Shown here in pieces: positions 46,209 through 54,468 of a DNA stretch of 64,000 nucleotides. Below the pieces are notes generated by a model. That model had not been told where the DNA came from and made no database searches. It saw nothing but the letters and a program-made list of their open reading frames with translations. Made by a program: the position numbers and the translations under genes. Numbering within the stretch: the first letter of the stretch is position 1; each line of letters starts with the position of its first letter. The stretch comes from Methanocalculus sp. MSAO_Arc2 (GTDB taxonomy: Archaea > Halobacteriota > Methanomicrobia > Methanomicrobiales > Methanocorpusculaceae). Location: positions 21,113 through 85,112 of the forward strand of contig QZAC01000107.1 in assembly GCA_003838065.1 (NCBI GenBank), given 5' to 3'.

Positions 46209-46514
46209 ATGAAAGAACGGTGCATCAATAACCTTGGCGGTGCGGTTCTGCTGATGGATGTACAGCCAGACGATGTGAATGAATATGTCAGGAAAAATTC
46301 CAAAGAACAATACGAGATGCACCCGGGTTTTGAATTCCGTGGGCTCAGTATGCTTCTTGAAAAACCGATGTTCGTTGGCCTGAAGATAAAAAAACAGAAA
46401 ATACTCATACCGTTTACAAAAATATGTCCGAAGTACGGTACCATGCTCTTTGAAATCGATGCACAAGAAGAGGATTTTGAGGCGATCCGAACAGGGCTTC
46501 CTAAGATTGAGTAA
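46209..46514 (+). CDS. DUF1894 protein, methanogen-specific
   Basis: A 101-residue soluble protein that I recognise as the DUF1894 family, found essentially in methanogens. It starts MKERCINNLGGAVLLMDVQP, has HPGFEFRGLSMLL and IPFTKICPKYGTMLFEI, with two cysteines (residues 5 and about 80) of unknown meaning. No enzyme motif is seen. It is a single gene with its own TATA box. Confidence 0.8.
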   Translation: MKERCINNLGGAVLLMDVQPDDVNEYVRKNSKEQYEMHPGFEFRGLSMLLEKPMFVGLKIKKQKILIPFTKICPKYGTMLFEIDAQEEDFEAIRTGLPKIE

Positions 46515-46848
46515 TAGGACAGCAGCTACCGATTCCCTCTGTCCTTACACTCGTCTTTTCAGGATGAGGGGATGCCTGCTCATTGATCCGGTGCCTGGCC
46601 GATTCCCCCTTTTCGCGGAGTATAAGAATTACATATTCTTCAGGCATCTGCCAGGTGATTGAAGGGGCGCTCTTTTGATTTAACCTGCAGTTGTGCTGCC
46701 GCGATATCTCAAACGTGATCCTGTGAGGGCTGCAATCGCGTGGTGCAGGTATGATCCACCCTCTATACAGGAGAATTCCAGAGAAGATACCGTGATTTCG
46801 GTTGCAGCTGATGATCCCTTTATTTTTAAACAAATGAAATACTACCTG
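46515..46848. other. 334-base intergenic stretch without a recognised gene
   Basis: Short open frames here lack family features. The only signal is TTTATTTTTAAAC at about 46819-46831, 18-30 bases before the YwbE ATG, which would serve as a TATA box for a leaderless mRNA. A frame open into ywbE from 46693 encodes an unconserved leader and is not accepted. Confidence 0.4.
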
Positions 46849-47043
46849 ATGAACGGCAGAAACCGGTCCGATATTTCAATTGGATCACAGGTCAGCGTGA
46901 TTTTAAAAAAAGACCAGCGGAGCAGGAAGATAACAAAGGGGACCGTTGCTGCAATCCTGACCACATCTCCATATCATCACCATGGGATCAAAGTCCGGCT
47001 GACTGACGGGACAGTCGGGAGGGTTACCTCGGGTGAAGAGTAA
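46849..47043 (+). CDS. YwbE-family protein
   Basis: A 64-residue protein matching the YwbE (DUF2196) family along its length: MNGRNRSDISIGSQV, VILKKDQRSRKITKGTV and SPYHHHGIKVRLTDGTVGRV. The SH3/KOW-like beta fold suggests nucleic-acid binding, but no function is established. The longer open frame upstream is not conserved; the ATG at 46849 matches the family start. Confidence 0.85.
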   Translation: MNGRNRSDISIGSQVSVILKKDQRSRKITKGTVAAILTTSPYHHHGIKVRLTDGTVGRVTSGEE

Positions 47044-47116
47044 TTCGACACATTGGCGCGTTATAGATTGCCAAATACTCTTTTCTTCATGGCATTTCTG
47101 CCGGGCAGCAGATGAT
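47044..47116. other. 5' part of a 312-base intergenic region upstream of ruvC
   Basis: Holds a TATA-like TTATAGA at about 47061-47067 and a small hairpin TCTGC-CGGGCA-GCAGA at 47097-47112, both in front of the structured element at 47117. From 47191 to 47355 I see only a possible ruvC promoter (TATTTAC near 47322). Confidence 0.35.
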
Positions 47117-47190
47117 CGTTTGGGGGCACCACCTCAACGGTACTGCAGGTGGGCAGGACAGGCATTGGCCCAAACGGAGAAGGTGGTGCC
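47117..47190 (+). ncRNA. Candidate structured RNA with two crossing helices (pseudoknot topology)
   Basis: Two perfect complementary pairs interlock. Helix A: CGTTTGGG at 47117-47124 with CCCAAACG at 47169-47176 (8 bp). Helix B: GGCACCACCT at 47125-47134 with AGGTGGTGCC at 47181-47190 (10 bp). The order A5'-B5'-A3'-B3' is an H-type pseudoknot, or two mutually exclusive folds. A 34-base loop and a 4-base GAGA joiner remain unpaired. A hairpin and a TATA-like box lie just upstream. It could be a small RNA or a cis element ahead of ruvCAB (166 bases before ruvC). No known family recognised; strand is assumed from the neighbouring genes. Confidence 0.45.
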
Positions 47191-47355
47191 TGTATGCGCG
47201 GGAGAAGGAACACAGATATACTTTCACCGCAGCCTGCAATCACCGGGCCAGATCTCCGGCGCGGATCATATCCGGATAATTCTCTAGCACACCGTTCACT
47301 TTCACACCCCGCGGGATAACCGTATTTACCATAAGAGCGGAAGATCCATACGATC

Positions 47356-47829
47356 ATGATTGTTATCGGGATTGATCCGGGGATAGCACGAGTTGGGTAC
47401 GGGGTTATCGAAAAGATTGACCGGGAAATCCGGCCCATCTCCTACGGGTGCATCGAGACCCCATCCCGCGAGTGGACGACAGGCCATCGTCTTCATGAAA
47501 TTTATCTCCAGGTCAAAACACTCCTTACCGAATATGCACCTGATGAAATTGCAGTTGAAGAACTCTTTTTCACAAAAAATGTCACATCAGCCATCAGGGT
47601 CGCCGAGGTACGGGGCGTTATCCTTCTGGCTGCTGCGGAGCAGGGAGTACAGATCGTTGAGTATACACCAAACCAGATCAAACTGGCAGTTTCCGGATCA
47701 GGCCGGGCGAAGAAGGATCAGGTGCAGGATATGGTACGCCGCCTCCTCAGGCTTGAAACTGTGCCGCGACCGGACGATGCAGCAGACGGGCTTGCGATTG
47801 CCCTCTGTCATATCAATACCCTGCGGTGA
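47356..47829 (+). CDS. ruvC: Crossover junction endodeoxyribonuclease RuvC
   Basis: Resolves Holliday junctions by paired nicks. The 157-residue protein has all catalytic acids of the RNase H-like fold: Asp7 in IGIDPGIARVG, Glu68 in VEELFFTKN, Asp141 and Asp144 in PDDAADGLAIALCH. It is normal bacterial length. GTGA overlap with ruvA. Most archaea use the unrelated Hjc instead, so this is a bacterial-type gene in an archaeon. Confidence 0.96.
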   Translation: MIVIGIDPGIARVGYGVIEKIDREIRPISYGCIETPSREWTTGHRLHEIYLQVKTLLTEYAPDEIAVEELFFTKNVTSAIRVAEVRGVILLAAAEQGVQIVEYTPNQIKLAVSGSGRAKKDQVQDMVRRLLRLETVPRPDDAADGLAIALCHINTLR

Positions 47830-48428
47830 ACAGCATGTTTGCACACATCATCGGAACAGTGACCTCGGTTTCAGATAGATCTGCTGTCATTGATGTCGGA
47901 GGGATCGGATATCTCGTTTTAGCGAGCCAGCCCACTCTGAAAGATATCAGGGATGCAGGTGACCAGGTGAAACTATTCACCCAGCTTGTCGTTCGGGAGG
48001 ATGCTGTTACACTGTATGGGTTCAGCAGACAGAATGAACGCGAACTCTTCCAGATCTTAATCAATGTCTCTGGTATCGGACCCCAGATTGCACTGAATAT
48101 CCTCTCACAGATCTCTCTTGAGCAGTTTGCAATGGCGATCGTGCATGATGACGAACGGGCGCTGACCAGGATCTCAGGTATTGGACCAAAGAGTGCAAAG
48201 CGGCTGATCCTTGAGCTTAAGGAGACGATGAAGAAACAAAGAGTGACATTTACCGAAATTGAGGAACACGTTCCTGCTTCAGATGCAATTTCAGCGCTTG
48301 TCTCTCTTGGCTTCTCTGAGCGTGAGGCACAGGATGCGGTCAAAGACGTGATAGAGAAACATGATATTGGAACCGTGCAGGCTATTATAAAGGCAGCACT
48401 CCAGCAGATCAAGGAGAGATCGTCATGA
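47826..48428 (+). CDS. ruvA: Holliday junction branch-migration protein RuvA
   Basis: DNA-binding tetramer that holds the four-way junction for RuvB. The 200-residue protein has the N-terminal OB domain ([21 protein letters not shown]), two helix-hairpin-helix motifs ([16 protein letters not shown] and [16 protein letters not shown], about 70-125), an acidic linker and the C-terminal RuvB-binding domain ([16 protein letters not shown]). GTG start inside the ruvC stop; ATGA overlap into ruvB. Confidence 0.96.
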   Translation: MNSMFAHIIGTVTSVSDRSAVIDVGGIGYLVLASQPTLKDIRDAGDQVKLFTQLVVREDAVTLYGFSRQNERELFQILINVSGIGPQIALNILSQISLEQFAMAIVHDDERALTRISGIGPKSAKRLILELKETMKKQRVTFTEIEEHVPASDAISALVSLGFSEREAQDAVKDVIEKHDIGTVQAIIKAALQQIKERSS

Positions 48429-49429
48429 CTGACCGGATCATTGCACCCCATGCATTTGAAGACGAGATAGATGACCCGGCAATCAGGCCAGCCCGGCTGG
48501 ATGAGTTCGTAGGCCAGCACCAGATCAAAGAGGCGCTCAGGATCGCAATTGAGGCAGCCAGGATCCGGGGTGAAACACTGGATCATATCCTGTTTTCAGG
48601 CCCGCCCGGGCTTGGGAAGACAACGCTAGCCCAGATCATCGCCCGGGAGATGGGATCTGCAATTCGGAGCACCACCGGGCCCGTTCTTGATAAGCCAGGT
48701 GATCTCGCCGCCCAGCTGACAGCACTCTCCTCGGGCGACCTGCTCTTTATCGACGAGATCCACCGGTTAAACCCTATCGTCGAGGAGATCCTCTATCCTG
48801 CAATGGAAGACTATTCAATCGATGTGATGATCGGAGAGGGGCCGGGTGCACGGGCAATCCAGCTTCCCCTGGATCATTTCACCCTTATCGGTGCAACGAC
48901 CCGTGTCGGGCTCCTGGGATCTCCTCTCAGGGACCGGTTCGGCTTCATCTTCCGCCTGAACCTCTATGATGTCGTGGATCTTCTCTCGATTGTCAAGCGA
49001 TCAGCCGCCATACTGAAGATTTCGGTTTCTGAAGAAGGAGCGCTTGAGATCGCACAGCGGAGCCGGGGAACACCCCGGATAGCCAACCGGCTCCTCAGGC
49101 GTGTCCGTGACTATGCAATGGTCAGAGGAGACGGATCAATCACACAGGAATCAGCAGATCTGGCACTTGGCATTCTCGGAATCGATCCGCTCGGCCTTGA
49201 TGACCTTGACCGCCGGATCATAACGGTGATCGCCCGCGACTTTGGAGGAGGGCCGGTTGGGGTGAAGACCATTTCCATCTCGATCGGCGAGGAAGTCAGG
49301 ACGATTGAAGAGGTATATGAGCCGTACCTGATCCGGATCGGGTTTATAAAACGGACGCCGAAAGGACGGGAGACGACTGAGGCCGCAGTTGCACATCTCT
49401 TTTCAGATGAGCAGGAGCAGGATCTCTAA
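48425..49429 (+). CDS. ruvB: Holliday junction branch-migration ATPase RuvB
   Basis: Hexameric AAA+ motor of branch migration. The 334-residue protein has Walker [12 protein letters not shown] near residues 60-70, Walker [13 protein letters not shown], sensor 1 GATTRVG, arginine finger region GSPLRDRFG and the winged-helix DNA-binding end ([19 protein letters not shown]). It keeps every expected motif. Last gene of the ruvCAB operon. Confidence 0.97.
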   Translation: MTDRIIAPHAFEDEIDDPAIRPARLDEFVGQHQIKEALRIAIEAARIRGETLDHILFSGPPGLGKTTLAQIIAREMGSAIRSTTGPVLDKPGDLAAQLTALSSGDLLFIDEIHRLNPIVEEILYPAMEDYSIDVMIGEGPGARAIQLPLDHFTLIGATTRVGLLGSPLRDRFGFIFRLNLYDVVDLLSIVKRSAAILKISVSEEGALEIAQRSRGTPRIANRLLRRVRDYAMVRGDGSITQESADLALGILGIDPLGLDDLDRRIITVIARDFGGGPVGVKTISISIGEEVRTIEEVYEPYLIRIGFIKRTPKGRETTEAAVAHLFSDEQEQDL

Positions 49430-49471
49430 TCCTGATTAGTACTATTCTGGATTAGTACTCATTATGATTAG
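49426..49471. repeat. Palindrome and short direct repeats after ruvB
   Basis: CTAATC-CT-GATTAG at 49426-49439 overlaps the ruvB stop, and GATTAGTACT occurs at 49434-49443 and again at 49450-49459, with a further GATTAG at 49466-49471. They lie exactly between ruvB and a broken ATPase gene, so they may be a terminator or a scar of an insertion or deletion. Confidence 0.45.
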
Positions 49472-49728
49472 GAGTTTATTTAGATTGGGAAGCCGAAACA
49501 GCACTCCTGGAAGAGGAGTGGCAAGGAGAGGGAGGACATCTGATCATCCTGTACGGGCGGCGCAGGATAGGTAAAACCAGACTTCTGACAGAGTGTATAA
49601 AGGGCAGGGAGGGGATCCTCTATTTCGCAGAAGATACCGCAAAAGCAATCCAGATAAGGAAGCTTCAGGCTGAAATATCCCGTTTCTTCAACGATCGGCT
49701 CCTCGCTTCACTCGATATGACCACCTGA
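49468..49728 (+). pseudogene. Fragment of an archaeal DUF234-type AAA ATPase
   Basis: An open frame without a start codon reads WEAETALLEEEWQGEGG then HLIILYGRRRIGKTRLLTEC, the N-terminal P-loop region of the archaeal ATPase family with Y-G-R-R-R-x-G-K-T. It ends at a TGA after about 86 codons, whereas such ATPases have 350-450 residues. So both the start and most of the protein are gone. These genes are mobile in archaea. Confidence 0.65.
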
Positions 49729-49812
49729 TATCAAAGCCATATGTTACCAGAAGTAACCCCTTTTGTATCCATGACGAAACGGCAGGAGAACGAGCCACCC
49801 ATAGTCTATAAT

Positions 49813-49851
49813 TTTTTATCTTAAGAGATAATTTTCATCAAATTTTTATCT
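49813..49851. promoter_or_regulatory. Direct repeats upstream of the coenzyme M cluster
   Basis: TTTTTATCT occurs at 49813-49821 and 49843-49851, 30 bases apart start to start (about three helical turns), in an A/T-rich tract 66 to 104 bases before the first gene. The first copy runs into TTATCTTAAGAGATAA, a near palindrome. An A/T box CATTAATA follows at about 49860-49867. Candidate regulator sites for the cluster. Confidence 0.4.
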
Positions 49852-49916
49852 CAAAATATCATTAATAGCCCAAATAAGGAAAACCATTATCTCTTCTCAG
49901 GGACGAAGAAATATTC

Positions 49917-50684
49917 ATGCACACGATCACCATCCTCCCCGGCCATGATCGCAATGGCAATCCCGAAACCTTTGAGGCACTCCATCTCCGGCCCGGCGAC
50001 ACCCTGGCAATCGTCGGGCCGACAGGAAGCGGCAAAAGCGCCTTTATCAATGACATCGAGGTCTTTGCTCAGGGCGATACTGCAACCGGCAGGACGATTC
50101 TCCTTGATGGCGCACCCCCCCCGGAGTCATGTGTCCGGGATCCTTCAAAAAAACCGATCGCTCTTATCACCCAGACCACGAAATGCCTTGCCGATTTGAC
50201 CGTAGAAAATTTCCTGAAGATGCATCTTCGTGCCCGGAAGATCTCAGACTGCGATTTGATTGAGAAAGCCATCCGGCTTGCAAATGAGTTCACCGGGGAA
50301 CCGATCCGGCCCGAATGCCGGATCTCCTCTCTCTCCGGCGGCCAGACGAGATCCCTCCTCGTTGCTGATGCGGTCATCATCTCAAATGCCCCGATCATCC
50401 TCCTCGATGAAGTGGAGAACGCAGGAATCTTCCGTGACCGTGTTATCACCTGCCTCAAAGAGACAAATACGTCAGTCATCTTTGTCACCCATGACCCGCT
50501 CGTTTCACTCTTGTCAGACAAAAGGATAGTGATGGGGAACGGTGCAGTGAAGACAATCCTTGAGCCTGATGGATCTGAAGAGTCGGTTCTGAAACATGTC
50601 ACTGAGATTGACGCGTACCTCTCCAATCTCCGGGAAAGGCTCAGGTCAGGCGAGATCCTGAGCGAAGCGGTATCTCCTGCATGA
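49917..50684 (+). CDS. Soluble ABC-type ATPase in the coenzyme M cluster
   Basis: A 255-residue ATP-binding cassette protein: Walker A GPTGSGKS at 34-41, Q-loop ITQTTK, signature LSGGQ at 139-143, Walker B IILLDE ending at Glu165 and switch His192 in VTHD. All catalytic residues are present, but no membrane permease gene lies nearby, so a transport role is unlikely. Its next gene overlaps by four bases (ATGA), and all six genes to 55592 are coupled. I infer a role in building or loading a cofactor, similar in principle to SufC, which is also a soluble ABC ATPase. No characterised homologue is known to me. Confidence 0.75.
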   Translation: MHTITILPGHDRNGNPETFEALHLRPGDTLAIVGPTGSGKSAFINDIEVFAQGDTATGRTILLDGAPPPESCVRDPSKKPIALITQTTKCLADLTVENFLKMHLRARKISDCDLIEKAIRLANEFTGEPIRPECRISSLSGGQTRSLLVADAVIISNAPIILLDEVENAGIFRDRVITCLKETNTSVIFVTHDPLVSLLSDKRIVMGNGAVKTILEPDGSEESVLKHVTEIDAYLSNLRERLRSGEILSEAVSPA

Positions 50685-51385
50685 AGCTGATCATTGTCGC
50701 CGGCCCGCCCTCCACCGGAAAAACCGCAATTATACGCCAGATAATCAGGAATCTCCCGGAGAGATCGGTCGCCTACCTCAAGATCGATGTCGTCTATGCA
50801 GCCGAAGATACAGAGATCGCCAGCGAATTCGGGATACCTGCAAAAAAGGTGATCTCAGGAGATCTCTGCCCGGACCATGCCGGGATCATGGTTCTCTCCG
50901 ACGCCCTCGTCTGGGCCCGAAATGAGGGCGCAGACTATCTGATCGTCGAATCTGCCGGACTCTGTCTCAGATGCACTCCTTACACAACCGAATCACTCGG
51001 AATCGCGGTCCTCTCCGCGATCTCGGGAACTCATTCGCCCTACAAGATGAGCCCGATGATCGCGCTGTCTGATGTTGCGGTCGTCACCAGGATCGATCTT
51101 GTTTCGCAGGCAGAGAAAGAGGTCTTCCGCGAGGCGATCCGGGATGTGGCACCAGGAGTTGAGATCATCGAGACGAACGCCCCAATCGGCACAGGACTGA
51201 GATACCTGATGAAGGTAATCAATAGCCTTGCACCGATCGCAGACCAAACGGCAGTCACGCTCCGTGGAAGCCCCCCGCTTGGTGTCTGCACCGTCTGTGT
51301 CGGCAGGAAGGAGATCGGGTGGGAGAACCATTTCGGGGTCATCCGAAAACTTGAGGGTGCCGGGACGCTCTTCCGGGGTGAATGA
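50681..51385 (+). CDS. HypB/CobW-like P-loop GTPase in the coenzyme M cluster
   Basis: A 234-residue G3E-type NTPase: P-loop GPPSTGKT at 8-15, a switch region YLIVESAGLCLRCTPYT, base-specific TRIDLV in place of the usual N/T-K-x-D, and C-terminal cysteines GVCTVCVGRKE. G3E GTPases (HypB, UreG, CobW) put nickel, cobalt or zinc into enzymes. The paired cysteines in the switch (GLCLRC) and tail could bind metal. Sequence overlaps the ATPase by four bases; the Fe-S gene follows 4 bases after the stop. Target inferred to be an enzyme of this cluster. Confidence 0.75.
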   Translation: MKLIIVAGPPSTGKTAIIRQIIRNLPERSVAYLKIDVVYAAEDTEIASEFGIPAKKVISGDLCPDHAGIMVLSDALVWARNEGADYLIVESAGLCLRCTPYTTESLGIAVLSAISGTHSPYKMSPMIALSDVAVVTRIDLVSQAEKEVFREAIRDVAPGVEIIETNAPIGTGLRYLMKVINSLAPIADQTAVTLRGSPPLGVCTVCVGRKEIGWENHFGVIRKLEGAGTLFRGE

Positions 51386-51389
51386 AAAC

Positions 51390-52004
51390 ATGGACTGGGT
51401 ACCTCCTGGAAAGGACTGCGGCCTCTGCGGGGCGGAGTCCTGCACTGCCTTCTGTGCACTCCTGGCAGCAGGATCAAAAAAGCTCAGGGATTGTCCTTTT
51501 TATGAAAAAGAAAACACAGAGTATATTTTTGGGAGAGCAACCCATGCGGGATCAGATTTCCTTGGCTTCTCCTACGACTTCGTCCTCCACCCGCTCCCGG
51601 GTGAACCATCTACACGCAAGGACATCGTCCCATTCCGGCCTGATCTGGTGGAATTATGGCAGATACAACAGGGCGATCTCCTCATTGGAAGACCTGCTGG
51701 TGCCGGGTGCCCGATCACTCATGCACTCAGGGTAACGACTGCAGACCCGGTAACCGGGATCATCTCCTGCCATGTGGTAAGCCCAATTGAGGCACGTACT
51801 GGTGAACCGCTGGATATCAGGGCATACCATGTCCATGCCTTTGAAGGGATCGCGGAGGTCTACGGCCGTGAACCTACGTTTGGACTCAGGCAGAGGTTCC
51901 TTCCCGGCCTCTGCCTCATGGGCCTCTCGCATACGGGTGTTGTCAATATGGTTATAATAACTGAAGACGGAATCCGTGTCAGAGTAGAGGGGATTGGCCT
52001 ATGA
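51390..52004 (+). CDS. 4Fe-4S domain protein of unknown function in the coenzyme M cluster
   Basis: A 204-residue protein starting MDWVPPGKDCGLCGAESC. The cysteine motif C-x2-C-x4-C, then a Cys in FCALLAAG and one in RDCPF resemble the 4Fe-4S domain found in CO dehydrogenase/acetyl-CoA synthase subunits and ArsR-like 'C-G-x-C-G' ferredoxins. The rest (about 60-204) is a beta-rich domain with GDLLIGRPAGAGCPITHAL and HAFEGIAEVYG; I do not recognise it. ATG at 51390 is chosen for its GGGGTGA site; a GTG at 51378 is possible. ATGA overlap with the next gene. Confidence 0.7.
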   Translation: MDWVPPGKDCGLCGAESCTAFCALLAAGSKKLRDCPFYEKENTEYIFGRATHAGSDFLGFSYDFVLHPLPGEPSTRKDIVPFRPDLVELWQIQQGDLLIGRPAGAGCPITHALRVTTADPVTGIISCHVVSPIEARTGEPLDIRAYHVHAFEGIAEVYGREPTFGLRQRFLPGLCLMGLSHTGVVNMVIITEDGIRVRVEGIGL

Positions 52005-53236
52005 AGACAAAAAGAGAGATCAACGAAAAAATCCGGGAGGGAAACGCCATCGTTATTCCCGGAGCTGAATATAAAAAACGGCTCAGGGAGGGTGAGACGT
52101 TCTCGGTGGATGATGTTGATATCGTCACCTGCGGGACATGTGGTGTAATGTCGGGGACATATGCCGTCCTGACGGTGCCGGTTGCACCACCGAAAACATT
52201 CAGAAAAGCAAAATCACTCCTTTTAAACGGCGTCCCGGCATATCCGGGGCCGTGTCCGAACGAACGGCTTGGCCTTGTTGACTGCATCATCTATGGGACA
52301 GCAGCAAGGGATAAGCGATACGGGGGAGGACATCTCTTCGCCGATCTCGTCGGAGGCAATGAGATAGAGGTTGAAGCAGATGCAGACGGCCGCCGGTATA
52401 CGAATAATATCACGCTCTCCGAATGCACGTTTGCCCGGCTCCATACGACACGGGCAGCATACAAAAATTACACTGCATATCTCTCTCAAGATCACGGGAT
52501 TACAAGGACTATATTCTCGGTGACCGGGCTTTTAGGACCCTGCAGAGAGATATCGGTCTCAGGTTGCGGTGAGATAAACCCCATCCAAAACGATCCCGCA
52601 CTCAGATCACTCACTCCCGGAACCCCCATTCTTGTTAACGGCGCAAACGGTATAGTTACCGGGACCGGGACCCGCTCAACAATGGAACGGCCAAATCTTG
52701 CAGTTTCTGCTGATATGTCAGGAATGGACACCCGGATGATGGGGGGGTTCATCACCTCTGATGGACCTGAATGTCTTACCTCTGTTGCTGCTGCGATCCT
52801 GGTGCTTGACTCCGCATCACTTGATTGCCTTAAAACCCTTGATGAATCAATTGAGCTGCCTGTTGCCGCGATCAAAGACAGAAAAACGATTGTATCATCC
52901 CATTATGGCCGGGTCTGGCAGGGGACTGACCGTGGTGTCCATATCGATTCCAGTCGCTGTCTCGGATGTATCCCCTGCGGTGCCCGTTCAATCTGTCCTG
53001 CAGAAGCAATTCTGGAGGACCAGTCAATCGATCGCGTTCGCTGTCTTGCCTGTGGTGCATGTGGTTCAGTCTGCGAGGGAGAAGTATATACCATACATCT
53101 TGGATCAATGATGATCTTCAACCAAGAGGTTCCAATCACACTCCGCCAGTCCAACAGGACCCGTGCCGAGCGGCTCTGCAGGAGGCTTGCCGAACGCATC
53201 AGCACAGGGGCGTTCCTTCTTCCGGAGGGGCTATGA
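52001..53236 (+). CDS. comF: Methanogenesis marker 16 / DUF39 sulfurtransferase with ferredoxin domain (probable ComF)
   Basis: A 411-residue DUF39 protein with a C-terminal 2x4Fe-4S domain (CLGCIPCGARSICP and CLACGACGSVC, about 320-370). DUF39 cysteines appear as VTCGTCGVMSG and YPGPCPNERLG. Relatives make homocysteine from aspartate semialdehyde; the marker-16 form is reported, as I recall, to turn sulfoacetaldehyde into coenzyme M (ComF). Its position between the Fe-S gene and cysteate synthase and ComDE supports that last step. The sulfur donor is unknown. Overlaps both neighbours by four bases. Confidence 0.8.
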   Translation: MKTKREINEKIREGNAIVIPGAEYKKRLREGETFSVDDVDIVTCGTCGVMSGTYAVLTVPVAPPKTFRKAKSLLLNGVPAYPGPCPNERLGLVDCIIYGTAARDKRYGGGHLFADLVGGNEIEVEADADGRRYTNNITLSECTFARLHTTRAAYKNYTAYLSQDHGITRTIFSVTGLLGPCREISVSGCGEINPIQNDPALRSLTPGTPILVNGANGIVTGTGTRSTMERPNLAVSADMSGMDTRMMGGFITSDGPECLTSVAAAILVLDSASLDCLKTLDESIELPVAAIKDRKTIVSSHYGRVWQGTDRGVHIDSSRCLGCIPCGARSICPAEAILEDQSIDRVRCLACGACGSVCEGEVYTIHLGSMMIFNQEVPITLRQSNRTRAERLCRRLAERISTGAFLLPEGL

Positions 53237-54468
53237 GCCACCTGCTCCAATGCCCGGTCTGTCAAGACACATTCCCTGACCGGGGTGAACTCACCTGCCC
53301 GGAGAGCCATCCAGGACTCCTGAGAACGGTCTATTCCGAAAAAAAACTGAAGATCAGGGAGGACCCCGGTCTCTTCCGGTATGCCGGATGGCTCCCGGTC
53401 CACCAACCACCCATGACCAGAGCCGGTCCGGTTACCTTCCGGTCGGCGGACTTTGCCCGTGAGGCAGGGCTAACAGATCTCTGGATTGGATGTGCAGGAT
53501 GGGCACCGGAGAGAGGGGCGTATGTCCCGACCTGCTCGTTTAAGGAGTTTGAGGCCTGGCCAACACTGTCACGCCTGAAAGAAACCGGCGGGGGCACCCT
53601 TGTCGTTGCCTCTGCCGGCAACACCGGCCGGGCATTTGCCGAGGTCGGAGAATTGATGGGGCAGCCGGTACTTGTTGTTGTCCCAACCCGGTCACGTTCC
53701 CGGATCTGGACCACACAACCTTCAAAACAAACAATCCTGATCGCAGTGGACGGTGACTATTCCGATGCAATCGCGATTGCTGATCAGATCAGCAGGCTGC
53801 CCGGATATACCCCGGAAGGCGGCGCAAAGAACGTTGCCCGGCGTGACGGCATGGGATGCGTCTTCCTGGATGCCGCTGCCACTATCGGAGCAATACCGGA
53901 TCACTATATCCAGTCTATCGGAAGTGGCACGGGTGCGATTGCAGCATGGGAGGCGGCACTCCGGCTGATCGGTGATGGCAGGTATGGACAGACACTCCCA
54001 CGCCTTCACCTTGCCCAGAACCTCCCGTTTATCCCGCTCGTCTCAGCCTGGGAGGCCAAACGCAGAGACATCAATCCTGCACTTGATATGCCGCATGCCA
54101 GAGAGGCGATTCAGGCGGTCAATGCTGATGTCCTGACGAACAGAAATCCGCCATATGCCATACGCGGCGGCCTCTTTGATGCCCTTACCGACTGTGGAGG
54201 CGTGATGTATGGGATTACAAACAGTCATGCAGATTCAGCAGGCAGGCTTTTCGAAGAAACAGAAGGAATTGATCCCGATCCGGCAGCAGCAGTTGCCTGT
54301 GCAGCCCTCCTCACCGCAGTTGATCGACGCCTGATCAAAGAGAATGACTGTGTATTTCTGAATATCACCGGAGGTGGATATAAAGCAGTTCCAGAGAGGT
54401 TTCCAGTGATGCCACGCGAGACGATCTCACCCGGGGAGTTCCCATCATGCATACAGGAGCAGACATGA
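53233..54468 (+). CDS. Cysteate synthase
   Basis: PLP enzyme that makes L-cysteate from O-phosphoserine and sulfite, the first step of coenzyme M synthesis in Methanomicrobia. The 411-residue protein belongs to the threonine synthase fold: N-terminal zinc-like motif CPVCQDTF...CPE, the PLP lysine Lys104 in TCSFKEFEAW, SAGNTGRAFAEV and SIGSGTGAIAAWEAAL (phosphate loop). A threonine synthase is the alternative, but the neighbours decide for cysteate synthase. ATG at 53233 with GGAGGGG upstream; extension into the previous gene rejected. Confidence 0.9.
   Translation: MSHLLQCPVCQDTFPDRGELTCPESHPGLLRTVYSEKKLKIREDPGLFRYAGWLPVHQPPMTRAGPVTFRSADFAREAGLTDLWIGCAGWAPERGAYVPTCSFKEFEAWPTLSRLKETGGGTLVVASAGNTGRAFAEVGELMGQPVLVVVPTRSRSRIWTTQPSKQTILIAVDGDYSDAIAIADQISRLPGYTPEGGAKNVARRDGMGCVFLDAAATIGAIPDHYIQSIGSGTGAIAAWEAALRLIGDGRYGQTLPRLHLAQNLPFIPLVSAWEAKRRDINPALDMPHAREAIQAVNADVLTNRNPPYAIRGGLFDALTDCGGVMYGITNSHADSAGRLFEETEGIDPDPAAAVACAALLTAVDRRLIKENDCVFLNITGGGYKAVPERFPVMPRETISPGEFPSCIQEQT

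Noticed and set aside
46693..46848. N-terminal extension of YwbE
   Set aside because: The family starts at the ATG at 46849, and a TATA-like run lies inside the extension.
47061..47438. Leftward 125-codon frame across the ywbE-ruvC gap
   Set aside because: It runs into the start of ruvC and across the paired helices; no protein family resemblance. The region is better seen as RNA or regulatory DNA.
52966..53232. N-terminal extension of cysteate synthase into the DUF39 gene
   Set aside because: It overlaps the ferredoxin domain of the previous gene out of frame, while the ATG at 53233 has a strong ribosome site and the common ATGA junction.
53233..54468. Threonine synthase as the identity of the PLP enzyme
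   Set aside because: The fold is shared, but adjacency to comDE and the marker-16 protein in one coupled operon fits cysteate synthase better. A residual doubt remains without a tree.
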